Assembly (NCBI GenBank): GCA_013146195.2
Contig: CM028380.1
Location: forward strand, 78,806,556-78,870,555
Direction of reading: 5' to 3'
DNA length: 64,000 nt
Origin: Codonopsis lanceolata
Taxonomy: Eukaryota; Streptophyta; Magnoliopsida; Asterales; Campanulaceae
In this document: one piece after another, positions 55,332 to 64,000 of the stretch
Layout of the letters: the number at the start of each line of letters is the position of its first letter
Numbering within the stretch: the first letter of the stretch is position 1
The notes under the pieces: model-generated
What the model saw: the letters and a program-made list of their open reading frames with translations, nothing else
Databases searched by the model: none
What the model was told of the DNA's origin: nothing
Program-made: the position numbers and the translations under genes

Positions 55332-56857
55332 GGCAAAACGTACCTTTGGACCACTGTACTTTCCCAAAACTTGCAATTAGGCCACTGAGACGTCAAAATT
55401 TTCGGGATGGCCACTGTACCAAACTTATCTTGCACGTTAACCCATTTTTTGACGAACGTTACCTTTTGACGTTATCTTTGAGTGAAATACCCTTTTTGCC
55501 CTCGTCTTCATCACTATCAGAAATCAAACCCAGATCTGGGTTTTCAAACTCATATCTGGGTTTTACAAATTAAGTTTCCCCAATAATCATCACGTCCATC
55601 AATTCACATGAGTATTGATTCCAAACAAAGGAAAATAGAATTCTAACAAATTCCGACGTGCTGGTCACTAAATTCAAACGTCCAATGATTAACCAAATTC
55701 CTCCATTAACAAGCATGAAGAACACAGATGCAGATACACACAGATCTGGTTCCATCTTTACCATCTCTTTATCTTTCTCTCTCTCCCACACACAAGCACA
55801 AACTCAGATGTAGATTACTCCATCGTTTCCAACTCTCTCCCTCTCACACAAAAAGCACAATGCCAGATAAGGAAAGATCAAACCCAGATCTTGAATTTTT
55901 CATCAATTAATCTAGAACACACAAGAAGCACAAACCCAGATGGAGATTGTGCAAGGGGTCTGGAGACGGGGCTCGCTTGGAGTAGAGAACGACTCAAAAC
56001 CCATTTCTCGTTCTCTCTCCTCAAGATCCATGGCACTGTGATTGTGGGGTGGAAGGTGGGGTTGAGTTGTTGGGCTTGTAATGGGGGGAACGACTTGTGA
56101 CATTAGGGGGAAGAGAGAGAGACGTGAAGAGAGGCGAGCGATTCAACAGCCCGGTCAATTTGTGAGTTCTATGGACACACAAGAAGCACAAATCCAGATG
56201 AAGATTGTGCAAGGAGTCTGGAGACGAGGCTCGCTTGGAGTAGAGAGCGACTCAAAACCCATTTCTCGTTCTCTCTCTTTAAGATCCATGGCACTGTGAT
56301 TGTGGGGTTGAGTTGCTGGGCTTGTCATTTTTCGAGGATGAATTGGGAGTTCACTCTGTACTTCAATGGTCACGTCATGTCTTGTTGGTGAAGAAGATGA
56401 AGGAAGGCCAGCCCCCAACTCACTGGTACATCATATAAAAAGAGGTTAAGTTGGCAGGTGGGGGTGGAGGCTAAAGCTAAATCTAGATTCTTCCTTTTGA
56501 ATGAATAATGTTGTTGAAAGCTTTTTTAGGCTAAAAGAAAAGGTTGATAGCCGACTCCTTTAGCCTACTACTTTTGAATCTGGGATTTGTTTGTAATGAA
56601 CTGGTTTTTATAAATTTGTAAATTTTCTTGAATCTGTGATTTTTTTGAACTTTTATCTGGGATTTTTTTTGAAGAAGATGAAGACGAGGGCAAAAAGGGT
56701 ATTTCACTCGAAGATAACGTCAAAAGGTAACGTCCGTCAAAAAATGGGTTAACGTGCAAGATAAGTCTGATACAGTGGCCATCCCTAAAATTTTGACGTC
56801 TCAGTGGCCTAATTGCAAGTTTTGGGAAAGTACAATGGCCCAAAGGTGTGTTTTGCC
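55332..56857. mobile_element. MULE with perfect 9-bp target duplication
   Basis: Inverted repeats of about 190 bp begin GGCAAAAC(G/A)(T/C)ACCTTTGG. The flanks TAATATGGA at 55323-55331 and 56858-56866 are identical. There is no transposase. The centre contains a 258-bp-offset direct duplication (55918-56085 and 56176-56330: ACACAAGAAGCACAAA...CAGATG, CTCGCTTGGAGTAGAGA, GGCACTGTGATTGTGGGG), possibly captured leader DNA. A family with the same TIR design as 41106 and 46457 ('cover' words GTxCCTGxACTTT) but a different sequence. Confidence 0.88.
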
Positions 56858-57039
56858 TAATATGGACTATATGTAAAGAACATCCGCAGGCATCCTATGA
56901 TTATATGCCTTAAAAACCCATAGCAAAAACAACACAAATCTATTAAGCAAACATTAAGTAATTAATCAGTTAAAACTAGATGAAGAGCTTCACAATGAGT
57001 TGTTTCTATTTCCCCGACTAACTTCATCTATATGTTCAT

Positions 57040-58809
57040 CATCTCCACCAAATCAATTTCTGGAACACCTTTAGGTGCAATCCAACCACAGCAGAGTTGT
57101 TCTTCCATATCACAAGAATTATCAATTTATTTGTCGCTTCCATGGATGTGAAACTTTTCTAATTCCTAATTGCAGTGAGTAGAAAACATTGCCTTGGCTC
57201 CATTTATGGGAATCTTACGATGCTATCTGAGACAGGTAGAGCTTGAAAACTTCAACGTAGTTTCCATTAGGAAACACGATAACTGCCATTCAACTCTCCA
57301 TTACATTCGCCTAATGAAGCATTACAAAGTACCTCTACACTAGCAGGAGTTTTCCAATTAAATCGACCATAAATCTTCAGAAGGTGATGGTGAGGATGAA
57401 AAGGTTGGTGCAACACATACCCTGTAAAGTCATGGATTAAACAAAAACATAAATCATCAATGATCAGTAGCATGTAACCATCTTTTGAGCCCGAATGGAT
57501 AAACCTAGCATGGAGTCAAGGACATTCATAAGGTATGTTGGGGGTCGTGAAAACAGAAAATGATTTTATCATTTCCAAAAGTAAAGAGCCATGGGTGTGA
57601 AAACTAGTTTTTCTGAGGCGATGGATGTGATTCTCCATTGAATTGGAACAATATATAGGTTACTAAAGCGTAGGTAATCGAGTGGCTTAAGATGCCCTTG
57701 CTATTGATGTGAAAATGTACAAATTAAGAAACGGAAAATTCCCTTCCTCATCATCTTCATAAAATCCAGCTTCACACATGCTCTACTGCCTTCTCGTATT
57801 CCCTGATGGCTGATACTATTAGGCTGGGGTTCCACTTGTATATCAATTTGACAGTCCACGAGACACATAAGAAGAAAAAAAAAACACTACAGTATCATTT
57901 TAGTTTTCACACAGTATTCAGTTCCAGCAGGTTTCGAGCATTATCAGCCGTCAGGCAGCAACCATGGAAACCAAGGTGTCTATAACCTGGGAATAGGCAA
58001 TCAAGTCAATATAATTCCATTTCCACGATCATGCATGTACATATTTTAATTTCATGGAATATTAAAATGAGCTTGATTCCCTTAAAAGCCAGACCCCACT
58101 GTCAAGCATTAAGCACAACCCATACTCGACCTATCCTTCATACTTTCAGCCTCCAGCTAAATCATTTGATAAAAATCAATCTTGAAGACTTTAACTATTG
58201 ATTATCTCCTTCAACAGTACATTCTGAACTTTCACATGAAGAATAAAAATATCACCAAAGCTCTCCAGAAAGTAGGTTTCTTTGCTACTAGCAAATTTTG
58301 TAATTAGTCTATCTGTTGGAATTTCAGGTCTCGGATTTTAAATTTGAGACCATATTAATTTTCAACCTCAATAGGTAAAGGCAGATGTGGCCTAGGAAAG
58401 TTGCAGAATATAATATACAATCTAAGCTGGCTATACTTTTAGAATCATAATACTTCCCAAAAAGTACCCCACATTCATCAATGATCATGTCTGATCCATT
58501 TTGGTCACTGGGCTGGCAATAGGTTACAATAAAGTTATCATCATCAAAGACTGATATTGTGCATCAGGACTGTTTAAGAGATGATGTGAAAATGCTCATT
58601 TTGATATCTTTTGGTCTTGAATGAAGTAGAGGCAACTTCATAGGTTCGAAGGTAATATCATTGTTCAAATCAAATAAGATTAGACAAGCATAAGAACAAG
58701 ACCATATGTTCTTCCTGCGTAATTCAGGTATGCTGTACTGTTCTATATAAATGGTGCCTGAAGATGATGTGGTGCAAAAGGTTTGGTCTCTCCCCCACAT
58801 CTTCCACAA
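57040..58809 (-). pseudogene. Possible decayed F-box-associated-like gene
   Basis: The piece 58809-58564 (CSYACLILFDLNNDITFEPMKLPLLHS) resembles the 'fDL..ekF..i.lP' segment of F-box-associated domains. After a stop and shift it continues VFDDDNFIVTYCQPSDQNGS ... GVLFGKYYDS (to about 58440). Further down, 57480-57267 (FTGYVLHQPFHPHHHLLKIY, FNWKTPASVEVLC) and about 57130-57040 (MEEQLCCGWIAPKGVPEIDLV) look like coding in changing frames. No F-box itself is seen and the pieces may not belong together. Confidence 0.25.
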
Positions 58810-59837
58810 GGAAATACTACCAATGACACTATTTCAGTATTTCTGGAACTGGTGTACATTGTGGTTCTCATCTCTTTGTCTTTTCCATGTCCTAAATAGA
58901 GAGACTCTAAAAATTACTATCAATATCGAACTTCTGGACCTTGAGGCACTAGACCTTGAGGTCCTTGGTTACAATCCCCATACCAAGGGGCCACGCCTAT
59001 TAAAAATAAAAATCAAACTTCTGGACACAAACAAAACCCTATAAATAAAATGCCAAATAAGTCATCCCAAATAGAGAAATAACTAAATAAGTTATTCTAC
59101 AAAATGTAGTGAACAGAAAAACCTAGTCACTAACTTCAAGAAAACAAAAGAAATAAGATTAATATAAGGGGAGAAATAAATTGGATTAGAGATCTGATGC
59201 AATCTATTTTAAGTATTTTACTCATCACTTCTTATCTTTACTGAGACAAATTATTTTAACACTGTCAAATTCTCTTTGTGATTAAAAGTCCCTCCTAAAT
59301 TCCTTTAGCCATAAGATATTGAACATATGGCATAGCTTTGTATCCCAACTCATCCAAATTTGTATATCTATGTAATACCAAAAAAAAATTATTGGCAAAG
59401 CTAAACCAAGCACTAGAGTTGGCTGAAGATAATTAACAATTAATTAATTATTGGGATCTTTCATTCTTCATATAAGAGACTGAGCTCACTGAAGACATCC
59501 CCCGAGAATATGCGTCAATAAATTTATGAGACATACTGTGAATTTGGTGTTCACTAAAACAATAAGGGCAAAAGGGTGAAGGATGAAGCATGAAACACAG
59601 TGATGGAGAGGGCACGTTATCGAAGGCCACCAGCAGGATGCCTAAATTCCCTCTTACGTCCAGACTTAGGTGAAAAAATCTTGGTAGTACAAAATTAGAA
59701 TACAAACACTCCACCCAAAACAGCATACACGAAACCACAAATTCCTGATCCAGTTAAATATATTCACCAAATTAAACACATCAATCAGAACCAATATACT
59801 TAAACCAGTGAAAAAAAGAACTAGAGTATTCACTACA

Positions 59838-59886
59838 ACGCAGCCAAGCCTTAGTCCCAATTACTTGGGATCTTTGTCATAAATAC
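59838..59886 (-). mobile_element. RTE LINE 3' tail fragment
   Basis: GCAGCCAAGCCTTAGTCCCAA then TTACTTGGGATC is the reverse complement of the conserved plant RTE 3' end (GACCCCAAGTAxTTGGGACTAAGGCTTGG), the same family as the LINE at 1-2415. Confidence 0.7.
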
Positions 59887-60325
59887 AGTTCGGTCCAAAT
59901 AAAACACCCACAAATACAAACAATATTAACCATAACAAAAATACCCCAAACCCCTCTATGAAACTGAATTGTCAGTAGATACAGAAACCCGAAAGGTATA
60001 CAAAGAAAAGGAGTTGAATACTCATACACAAGATCACAAGAAGCGGCTTACTCTGTCGGATTATATACCAGAAACAAAAGGAGAAAAGGTATTTCATCTT
60101 TTCAACTGTTAACCTCAAATAGAAATATAATAGAACCAATTAACCAAAACTTAAAAACTATCGCCCTACACGGACTTGGCACATTGGTCGAAGTAAAATA
60201 ACAAAGTATCTTAAAACGCAACGCACGTTTCAGACTTTGCTTGGATCAGGGGAAGTTGGCCCATAAAGCAAAATTTTGTGTGGAGTGGGAAACTTTAGAA
60301 AGGATGATAACAAATTTACCTCAAT

Positions 60326-60694
60326 TTAGAGGCTGAATTGAGTACCGCTATCATCCCGAAGAATGAATTGAGCTCGAATAGGCATTTTGGAAGCTGCTAA
60401 AGAAGCAACCTTTCTGGCAATATCTTCAGTTACGCCGTCGATTTCATAGAGTATACGACCTGGTTTAACAACAGATACATAATATGCAGTAGATCCCTTA
60501 CCCTTGCCCATACGTGATCCAGGAGGTTTTACTGAAACGGGTTTGTCAGGAAATATGCGCACCCATAACTTTCCACGGCGACGAACATTTCCGATGATTG
60601 CCCGTCGACCTGCTTCTATTTGTCTAGATGTGATCCAAGCGGGTTCAAGTGCCTGAAGAGCATATTTACCGAAACTAATATAATTACCCTTCAT
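60326..60694 (-). CDS. Organelle-type ribosomal protein L16 (uL16), nuclear gene
   Basis: An intact single-exon frame of 122 codons. It carries the L16 core: YISFGKYALQALEPAWITSR, QIEAGRRAI, WVRIFPDKPVSVKP, GSRMGKGKGS, VVKPGRILYEIDGV and AASKMPIRAQFILRDD. Similarity is to bacterial/plastid L16 rather than plant mitochondrially encoded L16 or cytosolic L10e. L16 sits near the peptidyl-transferase centre and tRNA sites of the large subunit. Compared with bacterial L16 it lacks about 16 N-terminal residues (MLxPKRTKFRKQHRGR), but the frame stays open upstream without an ATG (NHRQIRGGEGRRMKG), so a spliced or non-AUG N-terminus is possible. The C-terminus has about 12 extra residues. A telo-box lies just upstream. 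It is too diverged to be a recent plastid DNA insertion. Product location (plastid or mitochondrion) cannot be told, as no transit peptide is visible. Confidence 0.85.
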   Translation of the reverse strand: MKGNYISFGKYALQALEPAWITSRQIEAGRRAIIGNVRRRGKLWVRIFPDKPVSVKPPGSRMGKGKGSTAYYVSVVKPGRILYEIDGVTEDIARKVASLAASKMPIRAQFILRDDSGTQFSL

Positions 60695-60730
60695 TCTTCT
60701 TCCCTCCCCACCACGAATCTGCCGGTGGTT

Positions 60731-60745
60731 CTTATTAGGGTTTTG
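60731..60745 (-). promoter_or_regulatory. Telo-box upstream of the L16 gene
   Basis: The minus strand reads CCAAAACCCTAATAAG, about 40-50 bp before ATG 60694. AAACCCTAA is a known promoter/leader element of plant ribosomal protein and translation genes. Confidence 0.6.
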
Positions 60746-60884
60746 GGGCTTGGGTTTATCTTTGGAATTATATGGATTTTGGGCAAAAACTAAGGTTGGA
60801 CCGTCTTACTTTGTTTTTTTTTTTTTTTTGGGTAAGAGATCGACTATCTTTACCCTGGTCTATTTTTGTTGGTGAATTTCACAA

Positions 60885-61440
60885 CACCCAAACGTAACAT
60901 CAAAATTCTAAACGCAATATTATTTAAAAGGTAAAATTACTTTGCAACCCCTCTTTACATTTAAACTATACTACCTCTTCCCTCCTTCCACCTACACATA
61001 ATTTTGATTACGTGTCATTATTGATTCGATTTTCATTGTTAATTTGCATAATATCGCATGTGAATTAAATTGATTTTGATTCGGTTTATTTTTTCTTTTC
61101 AATTACGAACAAAAAACTGTTGATTTGCATTTTTTTTTCGATTTTAAACAAAACAACCGCTACACACTAGCGGATGTTTTATAAAACCACCGCTACAAAC
61201 TAGCGGTTGTTTTATAAAACATCCGCTAGGGCGTAGCGGATGTTTTATAAAACATCCGCAAGTGTGTAGCGGATGTTTTATAAAACATCCGCTAGTGTGT
61301 AGTGGTTGTTTTATAAAACATCCGCTAGTTTGTATAAAAAATAATTATCTATTAAATGTTAAAAGGGGTATTTACGTCATTTTATACATTAAATGGTGTT
61401 GCGTTTAGGGAATTTGGTGTTACGTTTAGGGTCACTCATT
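60885..61440. mobile_element. Small inverted-repeat element with palindrome array
   Basis: Ends ACACCCAAACGTAACATCAAA...CTAAACGCAAT (about 60887-60922) and TGGTGTTGCGTTTAGG...TTTGGTGTTACGTTTAGGG (about 61392-61431) are inverted repeats. The centre (61160-61335) is an array of TAGCGGATGTTTTATAAAACATCCGCTA palindromes. No coding and no sure target duplication, so it is an unassigned (possibly Mutator-like or foldback) element. Confidence 0.6.
61155..61335. repeat. Array of CTAGCGG/ATGTTTTATAAAACAT palindromes
   Basis: About five 33-34 bp units, each with arms CGGATGTTTTA/TAAAACATCCG separated from the next by a short spacer such as CTAGTGTGTAG. The array can fold as hairpins centred on TTTATAAA or on the spacer. 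Confidence 0.9.
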
Positions 61441-63116
61441 GAGAAATAGTTAAAATACTCTAGACCGTCTTATAAAATAGTTACTTTTGGCAATAAAAGT
61501 GTATGTTTTTTCCAATTTAACCAAAAGGTTGTGCTAACATGTATAATAAGTAGTGTTCTACAAATCGACTAAGGCGTCTGCTTAGGCGCCACCCCGACGC
61601 CTAGAAATCTGAAAATTTGATCAATTAGTCACCAGGCGCTCTAAACACTGTCTAGTGCGCTAGACAGTCTAGGCGCCCAACTGCTGATTTTATTTTTAAA
61701 TGTTTTGCCCAAAATAATGTCATTTTGGGTTTTTAATTTTTTAATAAATATCAATTCGGAATTATTGAATTATGAATTATAAATTTGTAATTTGTTAAGG
61801 GACCTATGAAGTACTATTCAGCTATTAACTATTTTTTTGTTATTTTGAACCATGGAATGATATTAAATTGTGGGTTTTACTTTTAAAATTGAACCTTTTA
61901 TTGCAATCATTCTTTTTAAATAATTTGGTGATATTTTCTATTAATAAATTTGAAATTTTAATGTTTGTTAATTATGTTATATTAAGAAAAATATTCAAAA
62001 CAGGGTAATTATGTTAAAAGGTGACTTTTTGTTATATTTTTCTTAACTTTTTGTTATTTTTCTAACGGCTGTCACGGCTAGGGTGCAAACTGGGACAAAT
62101 GGATACATCATGCATGAACTTGGGAAAATTTTAACATTGGGGGACATTATGAGATTGAGTGATTACTTTGAGGTGTTTTTCATATTTTGGCCTACATTTT
62201 ATTATTAAAACTTTAAGAAATATACTATATATATACTCCTCCATTTCAAAATAAATAAATAAATATATCTTTCGTTCCACTCAAAGAGTCCACGTTTAAA
62301 AAGTTTAATTATTACCCGTTCCGTCCCAAAATAAATAAATAGTTTCTCTTTCCTCTTTTATCTATCTCCAAAAAAATAGTCTAATTTCTGAAGACTATAA
62401 TAGTTTTAATGTAATTTAAAGAAGGTACCACAAGTAAAGTTACAATTTTATAAAGTTTGACCTGTCAAATAAGATTTTCTTTTTAGGACCAAGGAAACAA
62501 GAAACAAGAAATTAGAAATAAGATTATTTTGATGGAATAAAGCAAAAAAGAAGGATTATTTTATTTTTGGAAGGGAGGGACTATGCCCAAATGAAAAGAA
62601 GGTGAAAAATACCGTTAAACAACTAAGCGGAGTAGTAGATTATATCTTCTATCTATTGCCACCAAATAAAAATAGAAATAGTAGGTCTTTTGGTAGTTTT
62701 ACTCTCTCATAACTCAATCCATCAATATATGCTGAGTCAGATAAAGAGAATCTGTCTTACAAAAAGTATCCGTAAAACCGTCTTACACAAGTTTTTATCA
62801 AATATAAATCGGGTAATGAGTAACCTACTTCTACAATTTTTTTGATATTTTATTGCAAATTAATTAGACAAGCGACCAATATAAATATAAAATGAGTAAA
62901 TCTCCTGTAAGACGGCCTTACGGATTTTAATTAGTAAGACGGAATTTCAGTCTCTCACAACTCAACCCACCAACACACGATGAGTCGAGTAAGGAGGATC
63001 CGTCTTACAAAAAATATCTGTAAAATTGTCATACATAAGTTTTTACCATATAAAATACACACAAAAAAAAATGTGTGGAACCCCTACCCTACAACGCGGA
63101 TAGATAAAGGGAGCAA
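61441..63116. other. Noncoding with MITE relics
   Basis: An imperfect palindrome rich in AGGCGCC lies at 61568-61682. A mariner/Stowaway-like relic (CCGTTCCGTCCCAAAATAAA ... TTTTTGGAAGGGAGGGA) lies at about 62316-62581. GTAAGACGG MITE copies lie at about 62690-62790 and 62905-63050. No gene seen. Confidence 0.6.
62905..63050. mobile_element. GTAAGACGG MITE copy (inverted)
   Basis: TGTAAGACGGCCTTACGGAT at one end and GGATCCGTCTTACAAAAAATATCTGTAAAATTG at the other. The internal CTCTCACAACTCAACCCACCAACACA is the reverse complement of the centre of the 52570 copy. Confidence 0.65.
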
Positions 63117-63124
63117 CCTTCTAC

Positions 63125-63610
63125 TAGGGGTCTAAGTGGTTCGGTTTGGTTTGGTTTGGTTTATGCCAAAACCACAAACCGAACCGCCCCCGATTGGTTC
63201 CAAAAATCTCAAACCAAACCGAACCAAACCACTCGGTTTTGTTTGGTTTGATTCAGTTTTGTGGTTTATATACATTATTTTTAATCAAATTAACCAACAT
63301 TAAAAATACCAATAAAAATACGATTTTAATTTGAAATTAACATCAAAATTAGGAAATAACCTACTAACAACAAATTATCATAGAGAAAACAATACAAATT
63401 CTAAAAGAAACACAAGGTTCAAAATAGTTAATAAATGTAATATAATATAATATATATATATATAATAAATAAATAAAAATATATAGGTTGGTTTGGTTTG
63501 GTTCGATACCAAAAACCGTGAACCGAATCGAACCGGATGGTTTCCCAAATTTTAAAACCGAAACCGAACGATTTGGTTCCGTGATTCGATGGTTCCGATT
63601 TACACCCCTA
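63125..63610. mobile_element. hAT-type MITE with 8-bp target duplication
   Basis: Terminal repeats TAGGGGTCTAAGTGGTTCGG and its partner ending GATTTACACCCCTA bound 486 bp. CCTTCTAC is duplicated exactly on both sides (63117-63124; 63611-63618), the 8-bp signature of hAT elements. The subterminal parts are rich in GGTTTGGTTCGG words. No transposase. Confidence 0.9.
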
Positions 63611-63618
63611 CCTTCTAC

Positions 63619-64000
63619 AACCTCCCTAAAGTTACCAACTACAAGCCTATAGGCTGCAGCCCAACCCCACCCCAAAGAAAAAGACGAATAGGCCCTGGGC
63701 CTTCATGCCTTCGATCAACCATTGAAAATAATTTGTTTTCAAAAAAAATTAAAGGATTTGTTTTTTATCGATATACTCATCCCTTCCAATTTTATTAAGA
63801 GTATATTTGTTTTTCATCATAAAATATGTCTTTTACCGATTAAAAAAGCATGTCCTTTAGATGTTGAAAATCGATGTAAGGAGACTAGTCTGGTTATCAC
63901 CCTTATGAGATCGGCTAAAGGCTTTTGGGTGAAATTTGGACTGGTTCACAAGCTCTCTCCCCCATTGATCTGTCTCAGTCCAAATGGTGTTGGGCTTTAA
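63619..64000. other. Unassigned end of window
   Basis: A frame open to the window edge from 63722 shows no recognisable domain. Nothing else is supported. Confidence 0.5.

Larger units (their letters stand above)
56858..60325. other. Mostly noncoding; possible decayed gene on the minus strand
   Basis: Base composition is less extreme here than in the flanking repeats. Minus-strand coding-like pieces occur at 58440-58809 and 57040-57480, described separately. An RTE LINE tail is at 59838-59886. Elsewhere I see nothing recognisable. The last 300 bp is likely 3' UTR of the L16 gene. Confidence 0.45.

Noticed and set aside
60326..60694. L16 frame as a recent plastid DNA insertion
   Set aside because: Many amino-acid changes, an extra C-terminus, a telo-box leader and no flanking plastid genes.
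61568..61682. AGGCGCC palindrome as a regulatory hairpin
   Set aside because: Imperfect and isolated, most likely a MITE relic; no gene is close enough to support regulation.
63722..64000. ORF running off the window end
   Set aside because: No domain, no codon or composition signal, and it overlaps AT-rich repeat-like DNA.

Overview
This window is nuclear DNA from a flowering plant, most likely a eudicot; nothing in it fixes the species. It is AT-rich and dominated by decayed transposable elements: LTR retrotransposons of both superfamilies, RTE-type LINEs, Helitrons, Mutator-like (MULE/Pack-MULE), PIF/Harbinger, hAT and Stowaway elements. There are few host genes. Only two look intact: a small MGNC-type, PADRE-like protein (35.8-36.1 kb, minus) and a nuclear gene for an organelle-type ribosomal protein L16 (60.3-60.7 kb, minus). 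A 28-codon last exon near 2.5 kb (minus) may be the end of a third gene, now abutted by a LINE.

Layout: 0-2.4 kb, dead RTE LINE (plus). 2.4-4.8 kb, noncoding with the possible gene remnant. 4.8-12.4 kb, Sirevirus-like Ty1/copia element (minus) with its 3' LTR, an extra ORF carrying a 'plant transposon protein' domain, and a broken pol. 12.4-13.6 kb, an LTR-like insertion with a palindrome quartet. 13.6-15.5 kb, tandem repeats and a Tat/Ogre-type Ty3/gypsy LTR (minus). 15.5-23.3 kb, two plus-strand genes antisense to the gypsy elements: a multi-exon plant mobile domain (PMD) gene and a gypsy-associated coiled-coil protein, both broken, the second interrupted by a 100-N assembly gap. 23.4-30.8 kb, a Tat-lineage Ty3/gypsy element (minus) with integrase, two RNase H regions, RT, protease, gag, PBS and 5' LTR.

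The remaining half is an archive of DNA transposons. It holds a PIF/Harbinger derivative with TAA target duplications and a transposase tail (32.9-34.9 kb), a head-to-tail Helitron dimer (37.2-38.5 kb), a Helitron helicase relic (39.4-40.0 kb), and a Pack-MULE carrying an almost full-length RING E3 ligase gene (41.1-42.7 kb). It also holds two more MULEs with perfect 9-bp target duplications (46.5-47.7 and 55.3-56.9 kb), Helitron relics (47.7-49.7 kb), Stowaway MITEs, a recurring 'GTAAGACGG' MITE family, a palindrome-array element (60.9-61.4 kb) and a hAT MITE with a perfect 8-bp duplication (63.1-63.6 kb).

The most interesting theme is regulatory. Three unrelated LTR retroelements each carry their own family of short palindromes in promoter-proximal DNA. 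In the Sirevirus the palindrome is also built in frame into its proteins. In the Tat-type material the same palindrome cluster lies upstream of both the sense LTR TATA box and the TATA box of an antisense gene. No bacterial features, CRISPR arrays, rRNA or tRNA genes were seen.
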